Source: Flavobacteriaceae bacterium NBU2977 (GTDB lineage: Bacteria > Bacteroidota > Bacteroidia > Flavobacteriales > Flavobacteriaceae). Taken from it: a stretch of 64,000 nucleotides of DNA. The notes under the pieces are model-generated. The model had not been told where the DNA came from, did not search any database, and saw only the letters and a program-made list of their open reading frames with translations. Positions 63,401-64,000 of the stretch are shown in pieces. The translations under genes were made by a program, and so were the position numbers. Location: contig JAIOUW010000001.1 in the NCBI GenBank assembly GCA_019931105.1, forward strand, positions 1,364,001 through 1,428,000. Reading direction: 5' to 3'. Every line of letters starts with the position of its first letter. Within the stretch, counting starts at the first letter, position 1.

Positions 63401-64000
63401 GGTAACCATAGTTGATGAAAATGATCTCTATCTTGAAGCTAGGGTTTCCCAACATATTACCTGTAAGGAAGGAAATATCCTCATGGATTCCGGTGGTGGA
63501 AAAACCCCGCACACTTACGCCATTTGGTCCTATGTGGATAATAACGGCATTACCGTTACTTCATACCCGTCGTTCGGCGACATTCCTGCTTCAGAGTATC
63601 AAACCAGTCAAATTTTTGATATTCTAAGTCCCGGAGACTATAGCTTTGTTGTTGTTGATAGAAACAACTGTTATGCGATTTCGAACACCGTTACCATCGA
63701 GTTCAGACCAGCCGCTGAATTTGATCCCACGTCGGTAATCGATGTACTCTGTTTTGGCGATTCGACGGGTGTCATTCAGTTCAACCTCGTAGATGATAAC
63801 GGATACCAACTAACATATTACCTATTTGATGCCGCAACCTTCGACGAAAACGATTATGACTATGCCGATGCACTGGCCACAAACGCATCTGGATACTTTC
63901 CTGGTCTGCCTTCAGGAGATTACGCCATTGTAATCAACCAACGAAAGGGTAGTGCTTCATGTGATTATTTCGAGTATCATACCGTTTCGGCCCCAACAAA
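60471..64000 (+). CDS. Giant SprB-like surface adhesin, N-terminal part (cut by window edge)
   Basis: This open frame of at least 1176 codons runs off the right edge. It begins MNNFTSKKFFLVSALLFSLIGLSQ, a signal peptide. The N-terminal region (about 30-400) is beta-rich with GSAGGWTLVIVYENPTMVGR. DUF11-like text follows (NIVLEKRVEDIGGNDITGQG, LDYVLSFQNIGNDDATG, about 420-560). Near the right end come repeats of the SprB type: VLCFGDSTGVIQFNLVDDNGYQL and SPGDYSFVVVDRNNCY (V-x-C-x-G-x(2)-D/S-G-x-I). Such repeats form the mobile gliding adhesin exported by the type IX system. It starts three bases after the SprD-like stop. Confidence 0.85.
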   Translation, partial: MNNFTSKKFFLVSALLFSLIGLSQEFTSFTRTYPSGDSFRYQNNLRGDLTFIGNNIINRAEDPSIGPNTPYNNQNVRVPRWQRPPDYYNTETGGYWNYNDYKDMRYIDVDNDASTFSSSTSTFTFTDPSCSLIRYAGLYWSATYPSATANGSTTQANTIPVGQGRQTDNNQVKFKVPGGSYVDITGELLYDGFFSADPAMRANSPYAFYADVTDLITPLADPQGDYTVANIRATQGALTGQGGSAGGWTLVIVYENPTMVGRLITTYDGFAWVRGTNVVPINYSNFITIPSGPVNADIGAATLEGDFSINGDFMRIRAASNASFTTVQEQSGGLDSNNFFNSDITLDGVITTNRNPNSTNTLGYDTDMFQMSNPGNSVIPNDETAATFEFRTNGDQYYPFFNSFNIEIIEPNIVLEKRVEDIGGNDITGQGVNLGQNLDYVLSFQNIGNDDATGIDPSNPDYQPGDSPMYTIRDVLPINVTLDESSIVAPAGVTHSFDPATRTVTFFIPDNYVNAQDPIYSIRMRVRVAENCFDFIDACSDLIQNLAYSTYAGVENNNKISDDPSVTDFNACGFVVPGATNFLLDDLSDCNFRRTVELCGSDVVLDAGDNFDAYVWKRDDNNNGIFDASDTTITDGDPDNDPSTMTVNQVGTYIVDKIVADPCKGFKEIIDVVAYGSGTITNPIIDYYNTVNSDADPTNDLAGEIVQCSIDNDFLPKLFLCGLNDSRLLQVNILDAQSITWEKLDESSCAPTGDDCANKNLTCTWGSVGTGNNFNVDSPGKYRLSVTYQNGCNNRFYFNVFQNTLDIQYNKKDIVCTTPGNITVTNLGSGYAYRLVDADTGTVILPFGPTKSFDFAAGENGDYRVEVVQLDNNGDPIAGSCIFSTPDIGILERDVTYEVNVTNAGCTGMGSINLRINNADPDYEYEIRLDDGSNGGQGTLVDNETAQPDNNFTFTDLNPGDYIAIARTADGCEHIEQVTIVDENDLYLEARVSQHITCKEGNILMDSGGGKTPHTYAIWSYVDNNGITVTSYPSFGDIPASEYQTSQIFDILSPGDYSFVVVDRNNCYAISNTVTIEFRPAAEFDPTSVIDVLCFGDSTGVIQFNLVDDNGYQLTYYLFDAATFDENDYDYADALATNASGYFPGLPSGDYAIVINQRKGSASCDYFEYHTVSAPT

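Noticed and set aside
1-64000. tRNA or rRNA genes
   Set aside because: I looked in the gaps and saw no cloverleaf or rRNA sequence; small ones cannot be fully excluded by eye.

Overview
The window comes from a marine-type Bacteroidota, most likely a member of the Flavobacteriaceae. The evidence is a type IX secretion/gliding locus (SprB-repeat adhesin, PorP/SprF-type protein, gliding-associated C-terminal domain), a PorE-like OmpA protein, DUF4175 and DUF4837 genes, Bacteroidota-type promoter -7 boxes (TAnnTTTG), and the gene order mnmG-ybeY-DUF4175.

Region 1 (1-25.9 kb) starts with the 5' end of purD and is then a surface-polysaccharide (O-antigen/capsule) locus. It holds a UDP-glucuronate decarboxylase, a WecA/MraY-type initiating transferase, three glycosyltransferases, two Wzy/WaaL-type membrane proteins, a CapE-CapF-CapG set for UDP-L-FucNAc with an extra cupin gene, and a Wzx flippase. 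It also has the dTDP-rhamnose genes rfbBACD, a Wzz-type chain-length protein, two methyltransferase genes and a metallo-beta-lactamase-fold protein. Two proteins stand out. One is a 985-residue fusion read here as LtaS/MdoB-type phosphoglycerol transferase + ILEI/FAM3-like domain + glycerophosphodiester phosphodiesterase. The other is a methyltransferase-kinase fusion with the layout of WbdD, an O-antigen chain terminator. A frameshifted four-helix-bundle gene lies between rfbA and rfbB.

Region 2 (25.9-41 kb) is mostly core: a DUF6909-like protein with a nucleoside-phosphorylase-like end, a GH3-family acyl-adenylating enzyme, an M23 peptidase, TatA, a PorE-like OmpA protein, two paralogous 56-residue membrane peptides, a DUF4837 lipoprotein, a LysM transglycosylase, pgk, DNA polymerase III delta', a DoxX-like protein and an OmpH/Skp-like lipoprotein.

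Region 3 (41-56 kb) has a methyltransferase, a lipoprotein, mnmG, ybeY, DUF4175, gltX, an SPFH protein and glnS. Two perfect parS-like palindromes bracket mnmG, so chromosome-partition sites (and perhaps the origin) may be near. gltX carries an in-frame insertion of a palindromic repeat. An AT-rich accessory cassette between gltX and the SPFH gene carries an SRPBCC membrane protein and a RES-domain protein with a small membrane partner; it is bounded by attC-like inverted repeats.

Region 4 (56-64 kb) is a tight operon: a gliding C-terminal-domain protein, a PorP/SprF barrel with two SPOR-like repeats, and the N-terminal 1176 residues of a giant SprB-like adhesin that runs off the window. The SPOR-like unit also occurs at the N-terminus of the PorE-like protein 25 kb away, tying the two loci together.

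All family assignments are from reading motifs in the translated sequence; no database search was run.
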